Source: an uncultured Bacteriovoracaceae bacterium
GTDB taxonomy: Bacteria; Bdellovibrionota; Bacteriovoracia; Bacteriovoracales; Bacteriovoracaceae
DNA length: 64,000 nucleotides
Direction of reading: 5' to 3'
NCBI GenBank assembly: GCA_937931205.1
Contig: CALHBF010000018.1
Span: 1 to 64,000 of the forward strand
Shown: piece after piece, positions 24,762-32,957 of the stretch
Layout: every line of letters starts with the position of its first letter
How positions within the stretch are numbered: position 1 is the first letter of the stretch
The notes under the pieces: model-generated
Databases searched by the model: none
What the model was told of the DNA's origin: nothing
What the model saw: only the letters and a program-made list of their open reading frames with translations
Made by a program: the position numbers and the translations under genes

Positions 24762-26039
24762 ATGAATACTGAAAATAAAATATTGCTGAGTCGCTTTCTG
24801 ACTCGCTCGGGAGATCAAGCGTGGGATTTCGCTGTTCCATTGATACTAATCGCCTTGTTCCCAGAAAATTTAAAGTTAGCTTTTATTTATTTCTTTCTCC
24901 TAAGGTTGAGTTCAACCTTACTGATGCCCTATATCGGTCGCTTCATTGATGAGATGAAACGTATAAAGATTATTACCCTTGGTTTAACCATTCAGGGCCT
25001 GTCAGTTCTTTTTACAGGGGTTTTCCTCTGGTATAGAGAAGTCTTAGGATTTAACCTTTTTTATACTTTCCTTGTTGTATTTGGAATATTTTCTAATCTC
25101 GCGATTAACGTTATGGACATCGCAGTGGCCAATGATCTCGTTCCTTCTGTGATCAAAACAGAAAGGCTTGTTTATTTTAATAGTCGTCTAAGACAACTTG
25201 ATCTTCTCACTGAAGTATTTGCGCCGATCGCAGCAGGTTTTTTGTTATCTCTTTCTGCCGTCACAAATTCTTTGCTTGGGGTTGGGATTATTATTCTCTG
25301 GAATCTCCTTTCTTTTATTCCAGAACTATTTATTTTAAGAGGAATCGTTCAGGCCCATCCTCATCTTGATGAGTTAAAGGCAGCAGCACTCCCATCTCCA
25401 CAAGGTCTGCTGACTAAACTAACTCAAGGCTGGAGTACATTCGTTCAAAGCTCTGTCTTTTGGATCGTCATTGCGAATGCATGTCTTTGGTTAACAGTTT
25501 TAAGTCCACATGGTGTTTTATTAACAGCCTTTTTAAAAGCTGGATGGAACATTCCTGAATATATCATCGGTTTATTTCGGGCTTCGGGGGCCATCTTCGG
25601 CCTTATTGCCACTGTGGTCTATCCTTACTTCCACAAAAGGATGGGGCTTATTTTATCAGGGAAGTACTTCATTGCTTTCCAGGCCTTCTTTGTAGTGATG
25701 AGTTTTGTTTTAGCTTTTAGTGTTGAGCTAAGTTTTCAGTATCTATTCATGATCGCGGTACTAGTTTCTCGCATTGGGCTCTATGGTTTTGGTCTGGCCG
25801 AAACTGAGTTGAGACAAACCCTCATTCAGCCTCGTGAACGCGGTAAAGTGAACGGAGTATCAAACTCCCTCACTAGTTTTGCCACAGTGATTATTTATGG
25901 ATTAGGTGTCGTATTTTCTAAACCTGACCAGTTTATTGTTTTAGTAGGCGTTTCTGCACTTAGTGTTTTCTTAGGTGCACTGATACTAAACACAAAAGTA
26001 AGAGGCCCTGAACTTGCAACTACTTCCAACTCAAAATGA
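24762..26039 (+). CDS. Ferroportin-like metal exporter (BbFPN orthologue)
   Basis: This 425-residue MFS-fold transporter has about 12 membrane segments. The N-terminus FLTRSGDQAWDF corresponds to the ferroportin of Bdellovibrio bacteriovorus (BbFPN), whose crystal structures placed the N-lobe metal site at Thr20, Asp24, Asn196, Ser199 and Phe200. The equivalents here are Thr14, Asp18, Asn181, Ser184 and Phe185 (LWNLLSF). The C-lobe motif LSPHGVLL with its His is also kept. Predicted function is efflux of ferrous iron or other divalent metals across the inner membrane. It is followed by a ferritin-like DUF2383 gene with a 20-base gap. Family assignment rests on remembered sequence, not a search. 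Confidence 0.85.
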   Translation: MNTENKILLSRFLTRSGDQAWDFAVPLILIALFPENLKLAFIYFFLLRLSSTLLMPYIGRFIDEMKRIKIITLGLTIQGLSVLFTGVFLWYREVLGFNLFYTFLVVFGIFSNLAINVMDIAVANDLVPSVIKTERLVYFNSRLRQLDLLTEVFAPIAAGFLLSLSAVTNSLLGVGIIILWNLLSFIPELFILRGIVQAHPHLDELKAAALPSPQGLLTKLTQGWSTFVQSSVFWIVIANACLWLTVLSPHGVLLTAFLKAGWNIPEYIIGLFRASGAIFGLIATVVYPYFHKRMGLILSGKYFIAFQAFFVVMSFVLAFSVELSFQYLFMIAVLVSRIGLYGFGLAETELRQTLIQPRERGKVNGVSNSLTSFATVIIYGLGVVFSKPDQFIVLVGVSALSVFLGALILNTKVRGPELATTSNSK

Positions 26040-26059
26040 ACTTTTACAAGGAGTTTTGT

Positions 26060-26479
26060 ATGAAAGAAGTAAGTGAATTAATTCGTGGTGAAATGTCAGC
26101 GGTAAAAAGTTTTGATACCGTTATCGGCAAAATGAGAGAGTCGCAAGATAGAGAAACACTGAAATCTATTCGAGATGATCATGTTCGTGCTATTGATACT
26201 TTGAAAAAATACGCCGGCAGTGATGATAGTGTTGTCAGAGATGCAAGTTCTTCTGGCCCTTGGGGAAATTTCGCATCGGCGTTTGCAGGTGGAGCTTCTT
26301 TCTTTGGTGATAAGGTGGCCATTAAGGCCCTTAAACTAGGTGAAGAGCATGGTGTTAGTGAATATCGTGAATTGCTTAAGAATAGCAGCATCAGCAGTGA
26401 TGTACGTCGAGTGATCGAGACTGAATTACTTCCACAGCAAGAAAAGCATCTGTCTACAATTAGCAAGTATTTACAATAA
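26060..26479 (+). CDS. DUF2383 ferritin-like four-helix protein
   Basis: This 139-residue soluble helical protein of the PA2169/DUF2383 type has ELIRGEMSAVKSFDTVI at the start, DHVRAIDTLKKY, a Gly/Ala-rich middle (GNFASAFAGGASFFGDK), then EEHGVSEYRELL and ETELLPQQEKHL. Glu and His are placed as in ferritin-like bundles. I chose 26060 because AAGGAG lies 6 bases upstream; an in-frame ATG at 26036 has no such site. It follows the ferroportin gene directly and ends at a strong terminator, so the pair probably forms an iron-handling unit. Confidence 0.8.
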   Translation: MKEVSELIRGEMSAVKSFDTVIGKMRESQDRETLKSIRDDHVRAIDTLKKYAGSDDSVVRDASSSGPWGNFASAFAGGASFFGDKVAIKALKLGEEHGVSEYRELLKNSSISSDVRRVIETELLPQQEKHLSTISKYLQ

Positions 26480-26486
26480 ATGTTTG

Positions 26487-26507
26487 TGCGGGGAAAACTT
26501 CCCCGCA
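26487..26507 (+). terminator. Rho-independent terminator
   Basis: TGCGGGGAA-AAC-TTCCCCGCA, a perfect 9-bp stem, is followed by TATTTTCTTATCTTTTG. It closes the ferroportin/DUF2383 unit. Confidence 0.9.
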
Positions 26508-26550
26508 TATTTTCTTATCTTTTGCTTTTTTTTAGGCCAGTATAGCAATC

Positions 26551-27537
26551 ATGAAATTGCTAGTTCTGGCTTCTTTAATGATTGTTCTATCTTGCGGTAG
26601 TTCTGATTCAAGTGATCAAGTAGATCAAACTCAAACAAATATTCAGGATTTGGAAGGGGAGAAGGATAGTTTTAAGCCCTATTCTTACCATGATCGTGCG
26701 TTCCCTGATGATAATATTTGGAATCGTGATATTTCACATGATCCTATAGATCCTCAGTCAGATGTTTTTATCAATTCTTTAGGAAGAAGCGGGACACTTC
26801 ATGCTGACTTCGGAACTATCTGGGCAGGTCAAAAACTTGGTATGCCGGTGAATGTTGTCTATGGAAATCAGACAAAGGTTCCTATCACTCTTACCTACGC
26901 TTCACATAGCGACTCTGGGCCCTACCCGATTCCTCCGGAAGCTCTTGTTCAACATGGACAAAACTCTGATGGTGACAGGCATTTAATCGTGGTGGATGTA
27001 GATAACGGACTTCTCTATGAGATGTATCGAGCATTCCCAGATGGGCGTGGTGGATGGAAGGCCGACTCCGGTGCCATTTTTGATTTAAAGACAAATAAAC
27101 AGCGCCCAGATCATTTTACTTCTGCTGATGCTGCTGGACTTCCTATCTTCCCTGCTTTGGTGAGATATGATGAAGTTGTTGGAAAGGGTGAAATTCGCCA
27201 CGCACTTCGAGTAACGGCCAATAAAACAAGAAAGGCTTATGTCTTTCCTGCCACTCATCAAGCAAGCAATCTGACAAACCTATCTCTGCCTCCTATGGGA
27301 GCAAGACTTCGTCTAAAAAAGTCATTCGATATCTCAAAATATCCAGCCTCTGTTCAGGTGATTCTTCGAGCTTTGAAAAAATATGGAATGTTTATCGCCG
27401 ATAATGGTGTGAGTTGGCAGATTACCGGTGATCATAATATGAATTGGAATGATCAAGAATTGTCGGCACTCCGAAGTGTTCCAGGAAGTGCCTTCGAAGT
27501 GATTAAACTACCACCACTAAAATACACTCCTTGGTAA
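26551..27537 (+). CDS. Large lipoprotein of uncharacterised family
   Basis: This 328-residue protein begins MKLLVLASLMIVLSCGSS, a lipoprotein signal with lipid Cys at about 15. The mature part is one globular domain with FPDDNIWNRDISHDPID, a central VDVDNGLLYEMYRAFP and a C-terminal LPPMGARLRLKKSFDI...GMFIADNGVSWQITGD. I have seen this overall pattern in secreted hypothetical proteins of soil bacteria, but I cannot name a function. A carbohydrate-related role is a guess. TATAGC lies 4 bases before the ATG and no Shine-Dalgarno is present. Confidence 0.65.
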   Translation: MKLLVLASLMIVLSCGSSDSSDQVDQTQTNIQDLEGEKDSFKPYSYHDRAFPDDNIWNRDISHDPIDPQSDVFINSLGRSGTLHADFGTIWAGQKLGMPVNVVYGNQTKVPITLTYASHSDSGPYPIPPEALVQHGQNSDGDRHLIVVDVDNGLLYEMYRAFPDGRGGWKADSGAIFDLKTNKQRPDHFTSADAAGLPIFPALVRYDEVVGKGEIRHALRVTANKTRKAYVFPATHQASNLTNLSLPPMGARLRLKKSFDISKYPASVQVILRALKKYGMFIADNGVSWQITGDHNMNWNDQELSALRSVPGSAFEVIKLPPLKYTPW

Positions 27538-27538
27538 A

Positions 27539-27961
27539 TTAAAGCTCAATACCTTTCTTACTCATCGGATAGGTATTGAATGTTCCTTGTCCAATAGCAA
27601 TCATCTCATCACCTCTCTTAATCTCTGCTGTCGCAATGATTAAAGACTTTCTATGATACTGAACAGTACCAATTCCTGTGAGCTTATCACCTAGATGGGC
27701 AGGCTTAATATAGTTGATTTTAAATTCAACAGTTGAAGTGAGTTGCGAGCGAGGAACACTGATAGAAAGCGCACTTAACCCAAGGACACAGTCCATGAAA
27801 CCTGCAATGGCCGCCCCGTGTGAAGTGTGGGGTGAGCTTAAATGCTTCTCAGTAATCGTCATGTGATAGGTGATGTGGCCCGGTGAATGAACTTCAAAGG
27901 TCATTCCGTTTTCACGGTCAAAATGATTTACTTTTTTTAGTAGCTCGAAAAAATCTTCCAT
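27539..27961 (-). CDS. PaaI-type hotdog thioesterase
   Basis: This 140-residue single hotdog domain has HTSHGAAIAGFMDCVLGLSAL (the HG-A and Asp positions used by PaaI-like thioesterases) and STVEFKINYIKPAHLGDKLTGIG. It would hydrolyse acyl-CoA thioesters. It is convergent with the lipoprotein gene, 1 base apart. Its start shows TGT-TACTAT 6 bases upstream, a leaderless-type promoter. Confidence 0.85.
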   Translation of the reverse strand: MEDFFELLKKVNHFDRENGMTFEVHSPGHITYHMTITEKHLSSPHTSHGAAIAGFMDCVLGLSALSISVPRSQLTSTVEFKINYIKPAHLGDKLTGIGTVQYHRKSLIIATAEIKRGDEMIAIGQGTFNTYPMSKKGIEL

Positions 27962-28035
27962 AGGAAAATAGTAACATGAAAAATAGGTTCTGGGGTCTAG
28001 GACCTTAAAGAAGACTGAATTGGACAGGAGTATGT

Positions 28036-28548
28036 ATGAAATTAGAATTTAAAGCGATTAATATTACAGAACATCGTGATCTGGTTGTTAAGTTTCGGGC
28101 TGATTCTTTTTTCACTTCATTTGGACATGATCGAGACTTCTGGGGTGAGGATGGGCAAGGGGATAAAAGGTATTTGGACATTTTGGCCAAAAAACTTACT
28201 CCCGAGAATTTATTAGCATTCCATGTTTGGCAAAATAATCAAATCATTGGGCAGATGGAATTAGATTTTTATTTCGGAGATAAAAACATTGGGTACATTA
28301 ATCTTTTCTATCTAATACCTGAAGTAAGAGGAAGTGGGGTATCCCACCAGCTCGATCAATTTGCCACGGACTTCTTTAAAAAATTAAAAGTTCCTAAAAT
28401 GCTGCTTTCTGTTTCTCCAACTAATCCTCGCGCTATTGCCTACTATAAGAAGAATGGCTGGACTGATCTTGGCCCTCGATTCAGTCAAGAAGAGCTGGAA
28501 AAGAATAAGTTTCCGCAGGTGCATTTGATGGAGAAATTAATCTCTTAA
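28036..28548 (+). CDS. GNAT-family N-acetyltransferase
   Basis: This 170-residue protein has a GNAT core: GYINLFYLIPEVRGSGVSHQL (beta4 and the acetyl-CoA pyrophosphate loop, here R-G-S-G-V) and SVSPTNPRAIAYYKKNGW (beta5, Asn and Tyr positions). The Shine-Dalgarno ACAGGAG precedes the ATG. The acceptor is unknown. Confidence 0.88.
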   Translation: MKLEFKAINITEHRDLVVKFRADSFFTSFGHDRDFWGEDGQGDKRYLDILAKKLTPENLLAFHVWQNNQIIGQMELDFYFGDKNIGYINLFYLIPEVRGSGVSHQLDQFATDFFKKLKVPKMLLSVSPTNPRAIAYYKKNGWTDLGPRFSQEELEKNKFPQVHLMEKLIS

Positions 28549-28626
28549 CATTTATTGGGAAATCTTGAGTTTGGCCTGTTTTGATTCATAGTAAAATGTT
28601 TATTTAACTATGAAAAAGTAGGTTTC

Positions 28627-29487
28627 ATGAATGTGGTTGAGGTCAAAAACCTTTCCAAGTCATTTCAGAATGTAAAAGTTTTGAATGATATTAATTTCCA
28701 AATTCAAGAAGGTCGTTTTTTAGCACTTCTTGGAAAGAACGGATCAGGTAAATCCACTATCCTTAATATTCTTATTGGGAATGAAAAATTGGATCAAGGT
28801 GAAGTGTTTCTCTTTGGTAAAGACATAAAAAAAGATCCTTACGAGATTAAAAATCTCATTGGTTATGTATCAGAGAAAATCCAATTTAGTTATCCGATGG
28901 TTGTTGGCAAATTTCTTGAGAATTATGGCAAATTCTTTGATTCTTTTGATCTCGATTTCGTTGAAAAAGCGGCCCATGATTTAGGTATTTCTTTAAATAA
29001 ACAGTTTGATGGGTATTCGCGTGGACAAAAAATGCAGATTGTTTTGTTAGCAGCACTGGCACATAAGCCTAAGTTGTTACTTATTGATGAAATCACCTCC
29101 GTTTTAGACGCTTCATCTCGTAAGTATTTTATCTCGCTGTTAAAAGATTTTACTCTCAAAGGCGGAACAGTTCTTATTACTACCAATATTGTGAATGAAG
29201 TTCAGTACTTTTGTGACGAAGTTATTTTTATTGAGAACTCCAGTATTAAATTTCAAACGGCCTTGAAAGATATTCCAAATAATTTTATTAAAATTAGAGT
29301 CCACGATGCTGATCATCCCATTTTAAATGAACAAGGAGTTGTATGGGTTGGTATTAATAGTGATGGAACACAAAGCTATATCGCTCCTGAGGACTCATTT
29401 AAGATCTTTCCAGATATAGTTCGCGATTTAAGGGCCGTTACACTGGAAGATTTGTATATTTATCATTCTCAGCAAGGTCAAAAATGA
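28627..29487 (+). CDS. ABC transporter ATP-binding protein
   Basis: This 286-residue protein has Walker A GKNGSGKS at 36-43, Q-loop near YVSEKIQFSYP, signature YSRGQKMQ (a common variant in ABC-2 exporters) and Walker B LLLIDEIT with the catalytic Glu. The C-terminal 70 residues are a small accessory domain. It overlaps the permease-like gene by 4 bases and heads a three-gene operon (28627-31504). The substrate is not evident. Confidence 0.9.
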   Translation: MNVVEVKNLSKSFQNVKVLNDINFQIQEGRFLALLGKNGSGKSTILNILIGNEKLDQGEVFLFGKDIKKDPYEIKNLIGYVSEKIQFSYPMVVGKFLENYGKFFDSFDLDFVEKAAHDLGISLNKQFDGYSRGQKMQIVLLAALAHKPKLLLIDEITSVLDASSRKYFISLLKDFTLKGGTVLITTNIVNEVQYFCDEVIFIENSSIKFQTALKDIPNNFIKIRVHDADHPILNEQGVVWVGINSDGTQSYIAPEDSFKIFPDIVRDLRAVTLEDLYIYHSQQGQK

Positions 29488-30755
29488 AAAGAATATTATC
29501 TTTTTTTATTCCGCAGGTGATTCTAACAGTTTTAGCTTTTTTTATATCAATTCTTTTAATTTTCTTGTTAGTAATTGCATTAGGAGTTGATCTGGCATGG
29601 CAAGCACCTCTCGGTGGGGTTCTTATTTGGATTTTATTTCCCTTTGCTGCTTATTTTAATCGTCGAGTTTATTTACCAACACATCTTGAATGGATAGAGC
29701 TTGTTCCTGTGAAAAAGAGTTCTCTGATCTTATCAAATGTTATTATTAATATTCTAAAATTAATCTGCATCATATTAGCTAGTAATATTTTGTGGGCGCT
29801 CTTCTTTTCGACTGAGTCATTCCGTGAATATTTTTCTTTTTCATCTACAGACGCTTTACGGGATTCCGACTCTTTTCTCCCAGATGCATTACGGTTTTTC
29901 CTATTTACTTTAAGTATGACGATCTGTCTTGTTACTTGTTTTATCACAGGTAAAGAATGGCAACAGGCGGGGGAGCGCAGAGAAGTATTGGCACGTTTTC
30001 GAGAAAGGAAATTTATTCTAATCTTTTTGGCCCTGTGTACTCTTTTGGGATGTTTAATTTTTTATTATGAAAGCATTGTAACTTTTTTACCTCTGAGTCT
30101 TAAGATGGCATTCTTTTGCTCATTATTTATAACTGCTTTTGTCAGGACGGGATTTACTGCTAATAAAATTTATTACAATAAAATGACCTCATTGCTCATG
30201 TTTTCTGTCACATTTTTAATGTTCTCAGGAATACTCTTGTTTAATACGCATAAGTTTTTAACCTCAGACATAGAGAACACTGAAAAGAAGCTACAGGAGT
30301 TTACTAAGCTTGGTTTTATGACACGTTATTATCAAGATGATATCAAGAAAAATCTAATGTCATCTTCAATTAAAAACACGCAACTGACAGTCTCTGAACT
30401 GAAGAACATTTTTCAGTCAGGCGATTACAGTTCTCTTTATTTGGAAGTTTTCGCTAATTGGAATAAGCGCTGTGATGAAGGAGATGCCACGGCTTGTAGA
30501 CTTATATCAAATCTTATTTTTGCGAGAGAAGGATTTCGTCCTATTCAGAAATTAAGGATGGCATGTCCTCAAGATTTACGTGGATGTTATGATTTAATAA
30601 CTCATCATTCAGCGACGGAGAGAGATATCGCTTTAGGTGAAGATTCTTTGTTAAAAAGCTGTGGAGCATCTTCAAACCTGAAAAAGTCTGAAATAAATAA
30701 GGATACGTGCTGCAGCTGTTTTCATTCATATTGGAAGAACAAAAAAGCAAGATGA
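29484..30755 (+). CDS. ABC-2-like permease with Cys-rich C-terminal domain
   Basis: This 423-residue protein has about seven hydrophobic segments (10-270), in keeping with an ABC-2 type permease for the ATPase upstream (ATGA overlap). The last 130 residues are soluble and rich in Cys: RCDEGDATACRL resembles a Sel1/TPR-like repeat, then RMACPQDLRGCYD, and it ends with a CCSC cluster. Such a tail on a permease is unusual. It overlaps the next gene by 4 bases. Confidence 0.75.
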   Translation: MKRILSFFIPQVILTVLAFFISILLIFLLVIALGVDLAWQAPLGGVLIWILFPFAAYFNRRVYLPTHLEWIELVPVKKSSLILSNVIINILKLICIILASNILWALFFSTESFREYFSFSSTDALRDSDSFLPDALRFFLFTLSMTICLVTCFITGKEWQQAGERREVLARFRERKFILIFLALCTLLGCLIFYYESIVTFLPLSLKMAFFCSLFITAFVRTGFTANKIYYNKMTSLLMFSVTFLMFSGILLFNTHKFLTSDIENTEKKLQEFTKLGFMTRYYQDDIKKNLMSSSIKNTQLTVSELKNIFQSGDYSSLYLEVFANWNKRCDEGDATACRLISNLIFAREGFRPIQKLRMACPQDLRGCYDLITHHSATERDIALGEDSLLKSCGASSNLKKSEINKDTCCSCFHSYWKNKKAR

Positions 30756-31504
30756 AGCCAAAAAACAGAATAAAAATCAAACAATGGCTTAAAAAGAAAA
30801 TTTCATTTCGTTTTCACATGTCAGTGATTATGATGCTTACTTTTCTTTTGGGGTTTTATTGTAATTTGATTCTCCTTAATTCATTAAGCATTCCTCACCC
30901 AGCGATCAGGTATCCTGTTATCGTTTTGTTCTCTTATGGCACATTTTTGCTGCTGATCAGGCTGTATTTAAAACAGTTTTTTAAGAACGAGAGTTATATT
31001 GATGCTCCTGATATCATTGATCCCCCTTCAAATTTTCCGGCTCGCACGGAAGTAGAGGATAGGATTCCTTGGGAAGGAGGTGGCGGTCAGTTTAGTGGTG
31101 GTGGCGCAAGTGGTGAATGGGGAGAGGCAATACCTACTAGGGAGCCGGACTCATTTGAGATTGGTGACCTTGTTACAGACGATGGAGAAGCCTTTATATT
31201 TTTTGCAATAATCCTAGGGGGTATTTCGATTTTATTTGGCTCTAGTGTTTATTTAATTTGGCACTCACCTGAAATTATCTCAGAGATCTTTTTGCAAATT
31301 ATCTTAACTTCCGGAATGCAGAGAAAGTTTAAAAAAGTTCAAGTAAAGGATTGGGTTGGACATCTTTTTAAAATGAGTAAATATCCTTTACTGCTTGCTT
31401 TAGGACTAAGTATTTTATTCGGCTTAGGTCTTCGTAAATTTTGTCCAGAGGCCAATAGTTTAAAAGATTACAAAGCTCAGTGCTGGAGAGATTCTAAGTA
31501 TTAA
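30752..31504 (+). CDS. Membrane protein with Gly-rich loop, in ABC operon
   Basis: This 250-residue protein has two hydrophobic segments near the N-terminus (about 25-75) and two or three in the C-terminal half. A Gly-rich polar loop lies between them (EGGGGQFSGGGASGEWGE). The ATG overlaps the stop of the permease gene (ATGA), which decides the start; an in-frame codon at 30707 would lie within that gene. The Gly-rich stretch resembles those in TPM/YgcG-type membrane proteins. Function unknown, presumably linked to the ABC transporter. Confidence 0.65.
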   Translation: MKPKNRIKIKQWLKKKISFRFHMSVIMMLTFLLGFYCNLILLNSLSIPHPAIRYPVIVLFSYGTFLLLIRLYLKQFFKNESYIDAPDIIDPPSNFPARTEVEDRIPWEGGGGQFSGGGASGEWGEAIPTREPDSFEIGDLVTDDGEAFIFFAIILGGISILFGSSVYLIWHSPEIISEIFLQIILTSGMQRKFKKVQVKDWVGHLFKMSKYPLLLALGLSILFGLGLRKFCPEANSLKDYKAQCWRDSKY

Positions 31505-31935
31505 TTCGTCGCCACCATCTCGGCCTTCATCGTACAGGCAATGCGTCCATCTTTGAGTTTTATTACTGATTCGATTTGAATTTTGCCTTTGCCTTTGCGT
31601 GCAAAAGTCTGCAGAAAATTCTTTTTGAGCTCTTCATGGGGAGCAAAACCTATTGCTTGAATATCCTCTTCAACAGGGAGAATAAAATCCGTTTGTGAAG
31701 ATTTAATCAGCACATGTCCCTTGCCATCTATCAGGTAATAAAGCTGGCAGTAGGCCGCAAAAATCATCATCGTCGATAGCGAGCCTCCAAAGGCAGTTCC
31801 AAGATGATTATGGTTTGGTTTTAGCGGAGAGATGAGCGTAATTTCATTTGCACTGATTCGGTCAATGCTTACTTCCATAAATTGACTGATAGGGATTTGT
31901 GTTGTGAGTAAAGCTAACAAGTCGTTGCTGTTCAT
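31501..31935 (-). CDS. YiiD C-terminal-type thioesterase
   Basis: This 144-residue hotdog-fold protein resembles the thioesterase domain found at the C-terminus of E. coli YiiD (YiiD_C): IPISQFMEVSI, LKPNHNHLGTAFGGSLSTMMIFAAYC and the final CTMKAEMVA. It would hydrolyse acyl-CoA or acyl-ACP. It overlaps the ABC-operon gene by 4 bases tail to tail. Confidence 0.8.
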   Translation of the reverse strand: MNSNDLLALLTTQIPISQFMEVSIDRISANEITLISPLKPNHNHLGTAFGGSLSTMMIFAAYCQLYYLIDGKGHVLIKSSQTDFILPVEEDIQAIGFAPHEELKKNFLQTFARKGKGKIQIESVIKLKDGRIACTMKAEMVATN

Positions 31936-31968
31936 GTAAACAATTAGAAGGGCAAAATCCAGAGATGT

Positions 31969-32637
31969 CTAACTACTTTTCATGCAAAGTTGCAGGCCTT
32001 GGTTCTTGATGTGCTGTATTTCATAAGACCAACGCTCAAATTTTCCGCGTAAATTGGAGACGTGGGTATTAAGCGTGTTATCTTGAACTTTAAGACCTGG
32101 CCAGATTGCTTCAGTAATTTCTTTGCGTGTTAAATTCTTGGGGTGATTAATCAGGAGTTCTTTGAGGATTTTTAGTTCGGTAAGAGTTAATTCGACGACT
32201 GTTTCATTCTCATAGGCCTTTAATGATTTCATATCAATTTTTACTTCGGCCAATTTGAAAACACTCCGATTAGTTTTGAAGTATTCGATGAGATTACGAG
32301 TGCGATAAGCAATTTCTTGTTGCCCCATTGCGCGGCTTAAAAAATCTTGTCCTCCCTCGGCCAGAGTTTTGAGGAGAGTTTCATCGGAGGATGAAGCAGA
32401 GATAAATATAATGGGGCAACCGTTGTAATGATGATGTTTGATTATTTTTTGATAGAGCTCAGGGCCACTTAGCAAAGGCATGTTCACATCAAGTATGATC
32501 ATTTCGGGATTGAGATCGAGTGCTTTTTCAAAATCAAAAGGGTTCATGAACGTTATACATTCGTAGTCGGACAAGTAGCCTTTATAGAGATTCAGGTTCG
32601 CAATATCGTCATCAAATAGAATTACCTTATCTTTCAT
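31969..32637 (-). CDS. OmpR-type response regulator
   Basis: This 222-residue protein has a receiver domain with the acidic pair in FDDD, phospho-acceptor Asp50 in IILDVNMP and the switch Ser/Thr in FISASSSD. A winged-helix DNA-binding domain follows (LTLTELKILKELLINHP, TLNTHVSNLRGKF). It is probably the partner of the histidine kinase at 32929-34122 but is separated from it by slyX and a 98-base gap. The Shine-Dalgarno TAGGAGCG precedes the ATG. Confidence 0.9.
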   Translation of the reverse strand: MKDKVILFDDDIANLNLYKGYLSDYECITFMNPFDFEKALDLNPEMIILDVNMPLLSGPELYQKIIKHHHYNGCPIIFISASSSDETLLKTLAEGGQDFLSRAMGQQEIAYRTRNLIEYFKTNRSVFKLAEVKIDMKSLKAYENETVVELTLTELKILKELLINHPKNLTRKEITEAIWPGLKVQDNTLNTHVSNLRGKFERWSYEIQHIKNQGLQLCMKSS

Positions 32638-32735
32638 TCCGCTCCTAAAGCTAACATCGTATAATTACATTATAGCGAATGGCGTTGGGATTAGATGAAT
32701 CAAGATTTCTTGATGTTGCAGTAGCTTTAATTTGT

Positions 32736-32957
32736 TTAGTAATGAGGAGGAACATCGTCCTTAAGTGTTCGATTCCCTTGAACATCGCTCTTGGTGTAGA
32801 GCTCATTTAAGCTAATGATCTCACGGGCCATCTTTTCAATGATCAATTGCTGCTTGGCCACTATTTGATTCAGCTCCTGCAAGAGCTCATCTTGATGAGT
32901 GAACTTAATTTCTAAATCAATCAATCTTTTATCTAGTTCTTCCATTCTCAATTCCAT
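32736..32957 (-). CDS. slyX: SlyX-family coiled-coil protein
   Basis: This 73-residue protein has heptad-type helices (LDKRLIDLEIKFTHQDELLQELNQIVAKQQ) and the C-terminal PPHY that marks SlyX. The function of SlyX is not known. Its 5' end overlaps the 3' end of the histidine kinase gene by 29 bases (17 if the ATG at 32945, preceded by GGAATTGAG, is used). The position between kinase and response regulator is unusual. Confidence 0.85.
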   Translation of the reverse strand: MELRMEELDKRLIDLEIKFTHQDELLQELNQIVAKQQLIIEKMAREIISLNELYTKSDVQGNRTLKDDVPPHY

